Shown piece by piece: positions 29,451 through 37,413 of a stretch of DNA of 64,000 bases. The notes beneath the pieces were generated by a model that was not told the DNA's origin, made no database searches, and saw nothing but the letters and a program-made list of their open reading frames with translations. Source of the stretch: MPNP01 sp026710155. GTDB lineage: Bacteria; Pseudomonadota; Alphaproteobacteria; Rhodobacterales; Rhodobacteraceae. The first letter of the stretch is position 1. The number at the start of each line of letters is the position of its first letter. A program made the translations under genes and the position numbers. Location of the stretch: assembly GCA_965200885.1 (NCBI GenBank), contig OZ241737.1, positions 248,001 through 312,000 on the forward strand. The letters are read 5' to 3'.

Positions 29451-29585
29451 AAAACAAGCAGTTTAAACCTGAAGCACTTACAGTGGAAAAAAGAGAGCCT
29501 AAAACAACCTGTGTGTTTAATCGCCTCTCTGCTGAAATTTGCATACCAAACTCTATGTGTTTTTTTGCTTAAGAGTAAACAGCTT

Positions 29586-30437
29586 TCAGTCTTTGAACTC
29601 CTCTTCAAAAAATTTTGTTTTTCTTTCCATATGCTGTTCAACTAGATTAAAAAATTGCATATAATTGTCCATGTATTCACTGCATTCTATTGGATCTTTA
29701 CAATCTTCCCTCAATAGAAGTTGTTGTCTTTTCTCTTCCAAGGGGATTAGATCTAAAACCAGCTCTACCATATCAGCACATGACTTCATGCTTGCTTGAT
29801 ATAGTCTTGGTTGAAAGTGCCGTTTTTCAGGCAAACCGGCGCATTCCTGAGCAAATCTCAGAGCCTGATTCAAACTGTCCAGTGTTGTGCGTTGATCCTC
29901 CTCCGAAAGAATGGGACAACTTTCTTGATAGCCATGCTGAATAGCTCTTTCACAAGTTTCACTGTAAATACCTATTATATATTTGTTTAAGTATAGATTT
30001 GGAATTTCACTAAAAGAAACCAACTCAGCTTGAAACTCGGACTCATAAAAATTGAACTCCTCGCCAGGATAGTAGGGGTGTAAGTCAATCAAGGCCAAGG
30101 TTCGGAAAAAGTATTTAAGAGCCTCGTCTATATTGGTGTCTGTCACTTGTTCATTGAACTGTCCATCCGATCTTAAATAATCTGCTATGAAAAAGCTGGA
30201 GGGTATATGACTTTCATGGTCGGCCAGATGGTAGATCATAGGCATACCTGCAGCATCTTGGCCCTTGATGACAAGGCAACCGGCATGCGCATATTGGTTG
30301 TAAATATTCTCACTGTCTTCTTTGAAGAAGTCCTCAGACAAATCCGTGCAAATTTGATTTCCTCTTCTGTATTCCTTTGCGCCAGCCCAGCCGGAGCCGG
30401 CCAGCAGCAACGATAAAACAACAACAATCAATTTCAT
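29586..30437 (-). CDS. Secreted Cys-rich protein of unknown function, passenger of an IS66-type element
   Basis: A 283-residue protein with a clear signal peptide (MKLIVVVLSLLLAGSGWAGA, cleavage after AGA), so it is exported. The mature part has eight Cys, an even number compatible with disulphides, and is acidic and helical in appearance, without recognised motifs. ATG 30437 is preferred over an upstream in-frame start at 30518 because GGAGGTTTC precedes it and the signal peptide begins there. It is the only gene of the element spanning 29088-30637, so it is mobile cargo. No family is recognised; helical-repeat proteins could look like this. Confidence 0.65.
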   Translation of the reverse strand: MKLIVVVLSLLLAGSGWAGAKEYRRGNQICTDLSEDFFKEDSENIYNQYAHAGCLVIKGQDAAGMPMIYHLADHESHIPSSFFIADYLRSDGQFNEQVTDTNIDEALKYFFRTLALIDLHPYYPGEEFNFYESEFQAELVSFSEIPNLYLNKYIIGIYSETCERAIQHGYQESCPILSEEDQRTTLDSLNQALRFAQECAGLPEKRHFQPRLYQASMKSCADMVELVLDLIPLEEKRQQLLLREDCKDPIECSEYMDNYMQFFNLVEQHMERKTKFFEEEFKD

Positions 30438-30723
30438 GAAACCTCCACTGAACATGCCCTGCGGAACAAAGCAAATGAAACACATTGCCGACTTTGGCCG
30501 GTTTGCTTGCACGGCCATGATAGGGACCGGCTTTCAAAATGGCAAGCAAAAACTTCGTCATGGAGGTGTTTTCCATATTGTGGTGGATTTTGCCATGCCA
30601 TGACCGAATCTGGTGTTTTCGATACCTGAATAGTTACAAAAAATCAAATGAAATTAGGTATGTTGACAATTTTAATACCTGAATAGCTGCCTTAAGTGTT
30701 CATTCTTTCAAATTTGAAAAAAA

Positions 30724-31276
30724 TTGCGAACCACTAATGTTAATGAGCCCTTTGTTGAAAGCCGAGTTACATTAGAATTTTTGATTGCTGGAGGTGAAAA
30801 TGAAGAACTTGAATTTAAGCAAACTCTTCGCTGGGATATCAGAGCAAACAAGATCAATAACAAACTCGAGCAGTCAATAGTTAAGACCATTGCAGCTTTT
30901 GCAAACAGTCATGTTGGAGGTATTTTACTCATTGGATTATCAGATCGGGGAGAAATTACTGGATTGGAGCATGATTTTTGTACTTTCAAAGAGGCCACTA
31001 AAGACAAGTTTGAACTGCACCTTCGTAACTTACTAAATTATGCCTTTGGAAATAATTTTACCATTTCGAAAGTTAAGATTACTTTCCCAGAAGTCGATAG
31101 AACGGAAATTTGCCAGATTAATGTAAAGCCTTGTGATGAACCAATCGTAATAGAAGTATTGGATAAATTTGGAAGAGAAACTTTATGTACGTAATGGAAA
31201 TTCGTCACCAGAAATGCCCATAAGTGAATTCCAAGCCTTTTACAATAATCGATTTGGTTCTTCTATCGGCATTTAA
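30724..31276 (+). pseudogene. AlbA_2 (Schlafen-like) domain protein, frameshifted near the 3' end
   Basis: The frame from TTG 30724 encodes an AlbA_2 putative nucleic-acid-binding domain: GGENEELEFKQTLRWD near residues 23-38, then VKTIAAFANSHVGGILLIGL. The first frame stops at 31192-31194, but the family's C-terminal motif continues in another frame (LYVRNGNSSPEMPISEFQAF, to TAA 31274-31276). One frameshift near 31185-31190 therefore splits the domain. The first 15 codons lie within a repeat shared with 42322-42372 (reverse), so the gene belongs to, or was captured by, that repeat family. Such domains occur in transcription regulators and defence ATPases; here it seems to stand alone. Confidence 0.65.
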
Positions 31277-31380
31277 TTTGAATGATTGGGGTATCTGTAT
31301 AAAATTCTATTGAACAATAATGGGGTTGGCCCTGTTTTGGTGGTTAAGATCATTTGTCAGCTCTCCTTCAGAAAATAAAT

Positions 31381-32346
31381 TCAAACCACCTTGTTGGGAG
31401 GATTGCCATCTGTAAAATAGGCCTTGAGATTATCTATGACCATCATACCCATATCCTCTCTGACTGCCAGAACGGACGTTCCCAGATGAGGCAGCAAGAC
31501 AACATTTTCCATGGCCTTCAATTCATCCGGCACTTCCGGTTCGAATTCGTAGACATCAAGACCAGCGCCTGCTATTTGATTGGTTGACAAGGCCTCAATC
31601 AAGGCTTGTTCGTCCACCACATCCCCTCGGGATATATTGATGAATATCCCATCTTTACGCATTGCAAAAAGAAGACTTCGATCAATTATATGATATGATT
31701 CCGGACCACTTCGAACTGCAACCACAACAAAATTTGCCTTTGCCACAACTTCTTCTGCTGAATCCAACTGGGTAGCTTCCACTCCAGGATCAGCAACCCT
31801 TGAACGATTGAAAAATATGACCTTCATGTCAAAACCGGCCTGACACCTTTTGGCAATGGCCTTGCCAATTCTCCCCATGCCGATTATACCAAGTGTCTGA
31901 CCTGTTACATGGGTTCCAAGCATTTCTGTTGGCTTCCAGCCAGTCCATTGGTTGGTTCTGACGATCCTGTCACCTTCAACCGTTCGTCTAGCGGTCATCA
32001 AGATTAGAGACAGGGCAATATCTGCCGTGGCATCGGTCACTGCGCCGGGAGTATTGGTAATTGTCACTCCACTATCTTTTGCAGCAGAAACCTCAATATG
32101 GTTATAACCAGCACCAAAATTGGCCAGTATCTTACAACGCAGGTTATTCACCTGGGGGAATACATCAGCGTTGAAATCATCGCCCAAGGTAGGTACAACC
32201 GCATCATATTCTTCCAGACTTTGAATCGCTTCCTTCTCAGTCATTGGTATTGCCGAATCCCTTATCGTGAGGGCAAAAAGTTTATCAGCTTCATCCATCA
32301 CCTTGGCCGGCAGGATTCTGGTAAACAAAACTCTTGGTTTGGACAT
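31381..32346 (-). CDS. D-isomer-specific 2-hydroxyacid dehydrogenase (glyoxylate/hydroxypyruvate reductase-like)
   Basis: A 321-residue NAD(P)-dependent dehydrogenase. It has the Rossmann motif GMGRIG (156-161), a catalytic Arg in AVRSGP, and the catalytic Glu and His in FEPEVP and LLPHLGTS. Reduces glyoxylate, hydroxypyruvate or similar keto acids to D-hydroxyacids. The ATG at 32346 overlaps the csaA stop (TGATG), so it is coupled to csaA and is the last gene of the ybjN-proC-csaA unit. Confidence 0.9.
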   Translation of the reverse strand: MSKPRVLFTRILPAKVMDEADKLFALTIRDSAIPMTEKEAIQSLEEYDAVVPTLGDDFNADVFPQVNNLRCKILANFGAGYNHIEVSAAKDSGVTITNTPGAVTDATADIALSLILMTARRTVEGDRIVRTNQWTGWKPTEMLGTHVTGQTLGIIGMGRIGKAIAKRCQAGFDMKVIFFNRSRVADPGVEATQLDSAEEVVAKANFVVVAVRSGPESYHIIDRSLLFAMRKDGIFINISRGDVVDEQALIEALSTNQIAGAGLDVYEFEPEVPDELKAMENVVLLPHLGTSVLAVREDMGMMVIDNLKAYFTDGNPPNKVV

Positions 32347-32684
32347 CAATACATTCTCCCTCCATTTGCAACAATCCTATCGGGTGAAATAAGTACCACT
32401 TCATTATTTTCATCCGGTACACCCAGAACAAGTACTTCAGACATGAACCTCCCTATCTGCCGGGGTGGGAAATTGACAACTGCAAGTACCTTTTTTCCAA
32501 TCAGGTCATCAAGGGTATAGTTGGTAGTGATCTGTGCCGAACTCTTCTTAAGGCCTATTTCGCTTCCCAAGTCAACCCAAAGCTTATAGGCAGGTTTTCT
32601 TGCTTCGGGATAAGGCTCGGCCCTCTCAATTTGCCCCACGCGTATATCCACTTTCAAAAAATCATCAAAATTGATTTCAGCCAT
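32346..32684 (-). CDS. csaA: tRNA-binding-domain protein, CsaA-like
   Basis: A 112-residue single OB-fold protein (NFDDFLKVDIRVGQIERAEP at the start), the same fold as the tRNA-binding domain of methionyl-tRNA synthetase. CsaA has been described as a chaperone-like, export-related protein. ATG 32684 is chosen because the domain starts there; it overlaps the 3' end of proC by 8 bases. Confidence 0.9.
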   Translation of the reverse strand: MAEINFDDFLKVDIRVGQIERAEPYPEARKPAYKLWVDLGSEIGLKKSSAQITTNYTLDDLIGKKVLAVVNFPPRQIGRFMSEVLVLGVPDENNEVVLISPDRIVANGGRMY

Positions 32685-33480
32685 TTCCCAATTCCCTGCT
32701 TCTCTTGATGGCCCTCGCGATGGTTCGGCCAATGAGCTGCTCCAAACCCTTTTCCTTGTCCATCAAATATTTAAGACCTGCTTCCGTAGTACCTTTAGGG
32801 GAAGTAACATTTATCCGCAACTGGGAAGGTGGATCATTGGACTGTCTGGCAAGTTCACCCGCCCCAATTACAGTTGAGATCACCAATTTTTCAGCAACAT
32901 CCCCGTCTAGTCCCTCCTCAACGGCAGCCTTGATCATCGTTTCAATCAAATTGAAAACATAGGCGGGACCAGAACCCGAAACGCCAGTTACCACATCGAG
33001 AAGATCTTCATTTTCAAGCCTTACCGTATCACCTACGGCTGACAACAACAATTCTGCCTTTTGCAAATCTTGTGATCTGACATTGCCATTGCCAACAAGA
33101 GCAGAAATACCCTTGCCAATTGCAGCAGGTGTATTCGGCATGGCCCTTACAACCGGTGTATGTGATCCCAAAATGCTTTCGAATTTTTGAAACCTCGTCC
33201 CGGCAACAATGGATACAAAAATGGTCTTTTGGTAGCCCAAATGGCAAATTTGTCCAAGAGCCTCGTCAATCACCTGTGGTTTGACGGCCATTACACAATA
33301 GTCGGGTTCTAAATTATCAACTGTGGAATTCAATGATATATTTTGAGACTTGAGCCAATTGCTCGGAAATGGTTCGATAATCCGGATTGAGTCCCTAGGA
33401 AGTCCTCTATCCAGCCAGCCATCCAGAAGGGCTGATCCCATCTTTCCACAACCAACCAAAAGGAGCGAATTTATGTCCAT
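32677..33480 (-). CDS. proC: Pyrroline-5-carboxylate reductase
   Basis: A 267-residue enzyme that performs the last step of proline synthesis, reducing pyrroline-5-carboxylate with NAD(P)H. N-terminal Rossmann motif GCGKMGSALLDG (9-20), mid-protein RAMPNTPAAIGKG, and the C-terminal dimer domain containing GSGPAYVFNLIE and LRINVTSPKGTTEAGL. Good ribosome-binding site (GGGAGACC). Middle of the ybjN-proC-csaA unit. Confidence 0.96.
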   Translation of the reverse strand: MDINSLLLVGCGKMGSALLDGWLDRGLPRDSIRIIEPFPSNWLKSQNISLNSTVDNLEPDYCVMAVKPQVIDEALGQICHLGYQKTIFVSIVAGTRFQKFESILGSHTPVVRAMPNTPAAIGKGISALVGNGNVRSQDLQKAELLLSAVGDTVRLENEDLLDVVTGVSGSGPAYVFNLIETMIKAAVEEGLDGDVAEKLVISTVIGAGELARQSNDPPSQLRINVTSPKGTTEAGLKYLMDKEKGLEQLIGRTIARAIKRSRELGNG

Positions 33481-33498
33481 CGGAAAAAGGTCTCCCTG

Positions 33499-34002
33499 TC
33501 AAGCGCTACCCTTAATGTCTGATATGACAATATCCAAGGCCTCGTTTGGTTCAGCCTTGCCAAAATTGACCAATTGGAATGAAGGATAGTACATTTCACA
33601 ATTTTGTATGGCTTCATTGAGGATGATATTGAGATGTTTCCAATCCAGGTCATTGCTTTCCATCAACATGATGCTGTTACGAAATACGACAACCCTTTCA
33701 TCATGATCAATCGTAAATGCACCTTCAGTACATCGTTGATTTATCCTGTTGATCAATTGATACAAGTCCAATTCCCTACCTTCTCTGGGATTAAGATCAA
33801 AACTGCACGTAAGCCTGATGGTCATCTCGATATGTGAAACTGACAAGGCAATCGAAAGTATCCTCCAGGAACTCTCGATATGCATGAGCATCAAATCCTC
33901 ATCCAAACGGTTAAAACTCCACCTGTTGGCCTTGGCAAGCGACTCAAGGGAACTGAACGGGTGGTAACGTTGGTGGTATAATCCTGTGGTGAACTCTGCC
34001 AT
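33499..34002 (-). CDS. YbjN domain-containing protein
   Basis: A 167-residue member of the YbjN family, a type III secretion chaperone-like fold of uncertain role. The pattern is NRWSFNRLDEDLMLMHIES followed by LSIALSVSHIEMTIRLTCSF and a late NSIMLMESNDL. It starts the unit that continues, 18 bases later, with proC. In many alphaproteobacteria this gene neighbours proC, which supports the assignment. Confidence 0.85.
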   Translation of the reverse strand: MAEFTTGLYHQRYHPFSSLESLAKANRWSFNRLDEDLMLMHIESSWRILSIALSVSHIEMTIRLTCSFDLNPREGRELDLYQLINRINQRCTEGAFTIDHDERVVVFRNSIMLMESNDLDWKHLNIILNEAIQNCEMYYPSFQLVNFGKAEPNEALDIVISDIKGSA

Positions 34003-34238
34003 TTGTACTGCTCGACGATTTACTTCGCCAGGGATTTTTGTTTTTGTGTTCTGGCTTGGTTATAAAATTATTTTTGTTTCACTTAATCAAATCCATCCTT
34101 GTTGTAAAGGGGACCAATAACAAATTGCCGAAACTTGCTTCGCCCCAACTAGATTTCAACTCTTGCAAGTAAATATTGGAAATTATATACCAAAGTGCCA
34201 ATCAACCGAACCACAATCAACCGTTTATTGGTATAAAC

Positions 34239-34300
34239 GAAAACCAAAACAAAAGCAGGTTAAATCCTGCAATGATCACTTAAGTATATAATCCCCTAAA
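34239..34300 (+). repeat. One end of the 'CACTTAAGTATATAATCCCC' repeat family
   Basis: CCAAAACAAAAGCAGGTTAA, then ATCCTGCAATGATCACTTAA and GTATATAATCCCCT, match the inverse of 42229-42283. A short hairpin is visible (GCAGG, 6-base loop, CCTGC). The other end is absent. It lies between ybjN and the end of ubiK; no gene is in 34003-34306. Confidence 0.65.
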
Positions 34301-34306
34301 ATTTTA

Positions 34307-34561
34307 CTATTTTTTGGCGGTTATCTTTCCTTCAAGTTCTGTCATCTTTTCTTTCAGTTCAAGGTTTTCTTCCCTGGCTTTTATGGCCATAAGTCGAACA
34401 GCCTCAAATTCTTCCCTGTTGACCAACCCTTGCCTGGCCATAACTCTTTCCACCAAACTGCCCACCGCCGTTTCAAATTCCTTAGTTGCATCCTGTGCCA
34501 CACCTGCAGCATTTGTCATGAGTTTGGCAAAATCCTCAAAAATACTTTTTCTTGATTGCAT
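34307..34561 (-). CDS. ubiK: Ubiquinone biosynthesis accessory factor, UbiK/BMFP family
   Basis: An 84-residue protein, short helical region followed by a C-terminal coiled coil (IKAREENLELKEKMTELEGK), typical of the BMFP/UbiK family that helps the Ubi complex in aerobic ubiquinone synthesis. It is transcribed away from lgt, the common alphaproteobacterial arrangement. Confidence 0.85.
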   Translation of the reverse strand: MQSRKSIFEDFAKLMTNAAGVAQDATKEFETAVGSLVERVMARQGLVNREEFEAVRLMAIKAREENLELKEKMTELEGKITAKK

Positions 34562-34698
34562 AATCTTTCCTTCTTTCTGTTCAAATTAACCCGGGTTTAA
34601 TGATAATATCCATTTGGTGAATTAAATCAAATGGATTTTACCAAACACATTTAGAGATCAATTTACAAACTAAAACCGCATCCCGAAAATATTTCAGA

Positions 34699-35607
34699 AT
34701 GACACCTACAATCGTCTTACCATACATTAGTCCTGATCTTTTTTCAATTGAATTGTTCGGATTGAACTTGGCAATTCGCTGGTACGCCCTTTCCTATATC
34801 ATTGGCTTTCTGATTGGGTGGCGTTGGTTCATAATATTCATGAAAAAACCGGCCCTCTGGTCAAGCGGCAAACCACCTCTTACACCTGAGCAGCCCGAAC
34901 AATTGCTGACATGGATCATTATCGGTATCATCATTGGAGGTCGGTTGGGGTATGTTGTTTTCTACAACCTGGGATTTTTCCTCGAAAATCCATTGGAAGT
35001 ATTCAAGGTATGGACGGGGGGAATGTCCTTTCACGGGGCTTTTGTTGGATTAATCATTGCCACCATTTTGTTTTGCAAAAGAACAAATTCCCCTCTAGGA
35101 AGTGTTTCCGATACGATTTCCATTACGGTTACACCCGGTCTCTTTCTGGGAAGGTTGGCTAATTTCATCAATATGGAGCTTTATGGCAGACCAACCGACA
35201 TCAGTTGGGGGGTGGTTTTTTCGGGCGGGCCGGCAGCGATTTGTCCGGATACATGGACAGATGTCTGTTCCCGACATCCATCCCAACTTTATGAAGCCTT
35301 GCTGGAAGGCTTGCTGCTTTGTTTCCTTCTGTCCTATCTTGCATACAGAAAGGGTTGTTTCAAAGTTCCCTGGAGAATCTCGGGCTTGTTTTTCCTTGGC
35401 TACGGTTTGGCCAGAATATTTGTCGAATACTTTCGGGAACCCGACCCCCAATTTATTTCGGATGACAATCCCCTTGGTTATATCATTCAAATTTCGGATT
35501 GGATGGGTTTTACCATGGGACAATCACTCAGTCTTCCGATGGTAATCGTGGGTTTTTGGTTGATTTTCCATACCCGAAAGGGAAACGATGTATCCATTAA
35601 AAAATAA
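34699..35607 (+). CDS. lgt: Prolipoprotein diacylglyceryl transferase
   Basis: A 302-residue integral membrane enzyme that transfers diacylglycerol from phosphatidylglycerol to the Cys of lipoprotein precursors. It has about seven hydrophobic segments and the Lgt signature GRLANFINMELYGRPTDISW. The conserved His-bearing loop FHGAFVG and the C-terminal RIFVEYFREPD are also present. It overlaps the next gene by 20 bases, so lgt, midA, pgeF and the M24 gene form one unit. Confidence 0.95.
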   Translation: MTPTIVLPYISPDLFSIELFGLNLAIRWYALSYIIGFLIGWRWFIIFMKKPALWSSGKPPLTPEQPEQLLTWIIIGIIIGGRLGYVVFYNLGFFLENPLEVFKVWTGGMSFHGAFVGLIIATILFCKRTNSPLGSVSDTISITVTPGLFLGRLANFINMELYGRPTDISWGVVFSGGPAAICPDTWTDVCSRHPSQLYEALLEGLLLCFLLSYLAYRKGCFKVPWRISGLFFLGYGLARIFVEYFREPDPQFISDDNPLGYIIQISDWMGFTMGQSLSLPMVIVGFWLIFHTRKGNDVSIKK

Positions 35608-36649
35608 AATTTTCAAGGAAATCAATGTAAGGGGGCCAATTTCAATAGAAAGGTACATGGAAATCACACTCTTCGACAGGGAGCTTGGTTATTACAACAG
35701 GGCAAATCCCATAGGAAGCAAGGGCGCCTTCATAACGGCACCTGAAATCACACAGGTTTTTGGTGAGTTGATTGGTCTCTTCATGGCCCAGTATTGGATT
35801 GATTGCGGGAAATTCAAACCTTTTACCCTGTTGGAACTCGGTCCAGGCAAGGGAACCCTGATGTCCGATCTACTGCGAAGTTCCCGGATTGTTCCCGGCT
35901 ATCTTGATTCGTGCAATTTGCATCTGTTGGAAAAAAGCCATTCGCTCAAAGAACAGCAAATGAAAAATTTACAAGATGCCAATCCCACTTGGCTGGATTC
36001 ATTGGATGAACTTCCTGATCAACCAGTAATCGCATTGGCCAATGAATTCTTTGATGCCATACCAATCAGACAATTCATAAGAGGCAAACAATACTGGCAT
36101 GAACGGTTGGTTGGAAAGTCTGGAGACGACTTGCAATTTGAACTCTCACCGGAGTTCGATTTCAGACCCCTGGAGGCAAGATTAAAGGATACACGCGAAG
36201 GGGATACAGTAGAAGTCAGGCTAGGTACACTTGATTTTACAGTGGGCATTGTGGATAAGATAAAAAAGCATGGGGGTATATTCTTGATCATCGATTATGG
36301 GGAAAACCATTCCTTTGGAGACACCTTCCAAGCCCTGGAAGCGAACAAATATGCCGATCCGCTGGAAAATCCCGGTTCAGCCGATTTGACTTCACATGTC
36401 GATTTTGGTGCACTTGTATGGAATATCGAGGGCGTTTCGATCTCTCCCTTGTTGAGACAGGGGAAATTTCTGCAAAATCTCGGAATTATGGAAAGATCCC
36501 ATGTGCTGGCCAAAAGCCTTGCGGGTGAAGAACTGGAAGCTCACCGAAAGGCTATCGACAGGTTAATTTCACCATATCAAATGGGGGATCTTTTCAAGGT
36601 CATGGCAATCTATGCAAACAGGCAACCTGTGCCACAGGGACTTGATTGA
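35588..36649 (+). CDS. SAM-dependent methyltransferase, MidA/NDUFAF7 family
   Basis: A 353-residue member of the MidA family, whose mitochondrial form methylates an Arg of a complex I subunit. Visible marks are GPISIERYMEITLFD at the start, a product-defining SAM loop LLELGPGKGTLMSDLLR, and ALANEFFDAIPIRQF. It overlaps both lgt and pgeF; the same three-gene order is common in alphaproteobacteria. Confidence 0.92.
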   Translation: MYPLKNKIFKEINVRGPISIERYMEITLFDRELGYYNRANPIGSKGAFITAPEITQVFGELIGLFMAQYWIDCGKFKPFTLLELGPGKGTLMSDLLRSSRIVPGYLDSCNLHLLEKSHSLKEQQMKNLQDANPTWLDSLDELPDQPVIALANEFFDAIPIRQFIRGKQYWHERLVGKSGDDLQFELSPEFDFRPLEARLKDTREGDTVEVRLGTLDFTVGIVDKIKKHGGIFLIIDYGENHSFGDTFQALEANKYADPLENPGSADLTSHVDFGALVWNIEGVSISPLLRQGKFLQNLGIMERSHVLAKSLAGEELEAHRKAIDRLISPYQMGDLFKVMAIYANRQPVPQGLD

Positions 36650-37404
36650 TGCCACTCCATTTCATTACCTCAAAATTGCTTGAACCCAAGAGGCATGGCT
36701 TTTTCACCAGAAAAGGCGGGTTTTCTAAAAAACCTTTCCGAAACCTGAATTGTGGACTAAATTCATGCGATGACAAAACCAGTGTTGTCAAGAACAGGCA
36801 CCTCATAGAAAAAACATTGGGAATAAAGCAAGGAAACCTAGTATTTCTTAACCAAAAGCACACCTCCAGAGTGGTTGTTTTGAAAAACAATTGCCAGCCA
36901 ACCTTTGAAGCCGATGGAATGGTAACTCAACAAAAAGGGCTGGGGCTTGCCATTTTGACTGCAGATTGCCAACCAATATTTCTTCTGGACCCCGAAAACG
37001 GAATAACCGGTGCCATCCATGCCGGTTGGAAGGGAACCTTCAAGGGAATCATAAGTAATGCCATTAGGGAAATGATATCCTTGGGATCTGATGTTAAAGA
37101 CATTCGGGTTGCTGTTGGACCCTCGATCAGCAAGACAAACTATGAATTCAGCAAGGATCTGAGGGATGAATTTGTTGACAATATCCCTGCAAGTGAAACA
37201 TGTTTTTCTCAAATTTCCGGCCAGAAATACCTTTTTGATTTGATGGGATTAAGCCATATCCTATTAATCAAGGAAGGTATAAAACAAGTTGAATTTATTG
37301 ACTTGTGCACTTATCAGAATGAATCGTGGTTCTTTTCCTGTCGAAGGAGTTTCCACCGGAATGAATCCGGTTTCGGATTGAACGCATCGGTAATTGTAAG
37401 TTGA
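36646..37404 (+). CDS. pgeF: Purine nucleoside phosphorylase / laccase-domain protein, YfiH family
   Basis: A 252-residue YfiH-type protein. Metal/active-site residues are in LNQKHTSRVVV, the Cys of LTADCQPIFL, and IHAGWKGTFKG. Members were once called multicopper polyphenol oxidases, and are now known as purine nucleoside phosphorylases or as a peptidoglycan-editing factor in E. coli. The start overlaps the midA stop by 4 bases. Confidence 0.92.
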   Translation: MMPLHFITSKLLEPKRHGFFTRKGGFSKKPFRNLNCGLNSCDDKTSVVKNRHLIEKTLGIKQGNLVFLNQKHTSRVVVLKNNCQPTFEADGMVTQQKGLGLAILTADCQPIFLLDPENGITGAIHAGWKGTFKGIISNAIREMISLGSDVKDIRVAVGPSISKTNYEFSKDLRDEFVDNIPASETCFSQISGQKYLFDLMGLSHILLIKEGIKQVEFIDLCTYQNESWFFSCRRSFHRNESGFGLNASVIVS

Positions 37405-37413
37405 GAATAAAAT

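Larger units (their letters stand above)
29088..30637. mobile_element. Inner IS66-type element carrying a secreted-protein gene, 8-bp target duplication
   Basis: The ends are a perfect 15-base inverted repeat, GTAACTATTCAGGTA (29088-29102, inverse at 30623-30637). Both flanks are AAAAAATC (29080-29087 and 30638-30645), an intact 8-bp duplication. It encodes no transposase; its one gene is the secreted protein at 29586-30437. It contains an additional internal right end at 29433-29450. It must have been moved by an IS66 transposase supplied in trans. Confidence 0.75.
28959..30690. mobile_element. Outer IS66-type nonautonomous element with 8-bp target duplication
   Basis: Ends are GTAACTATTCAGGTA (28959-28973) and, inverted, GCAGCTATTCAGGTA (30676-30690). 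The flanks are identical 8-mers CTTAAGTG (28951-28958 and 30691-30698), the duplication length known for IS66. Removing the inner insertion (29088-30637 plus one copy of its duplication) leaves only about 174 bases, so the original element was a miniature one. It has no transposase. Confidence 0.75.
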
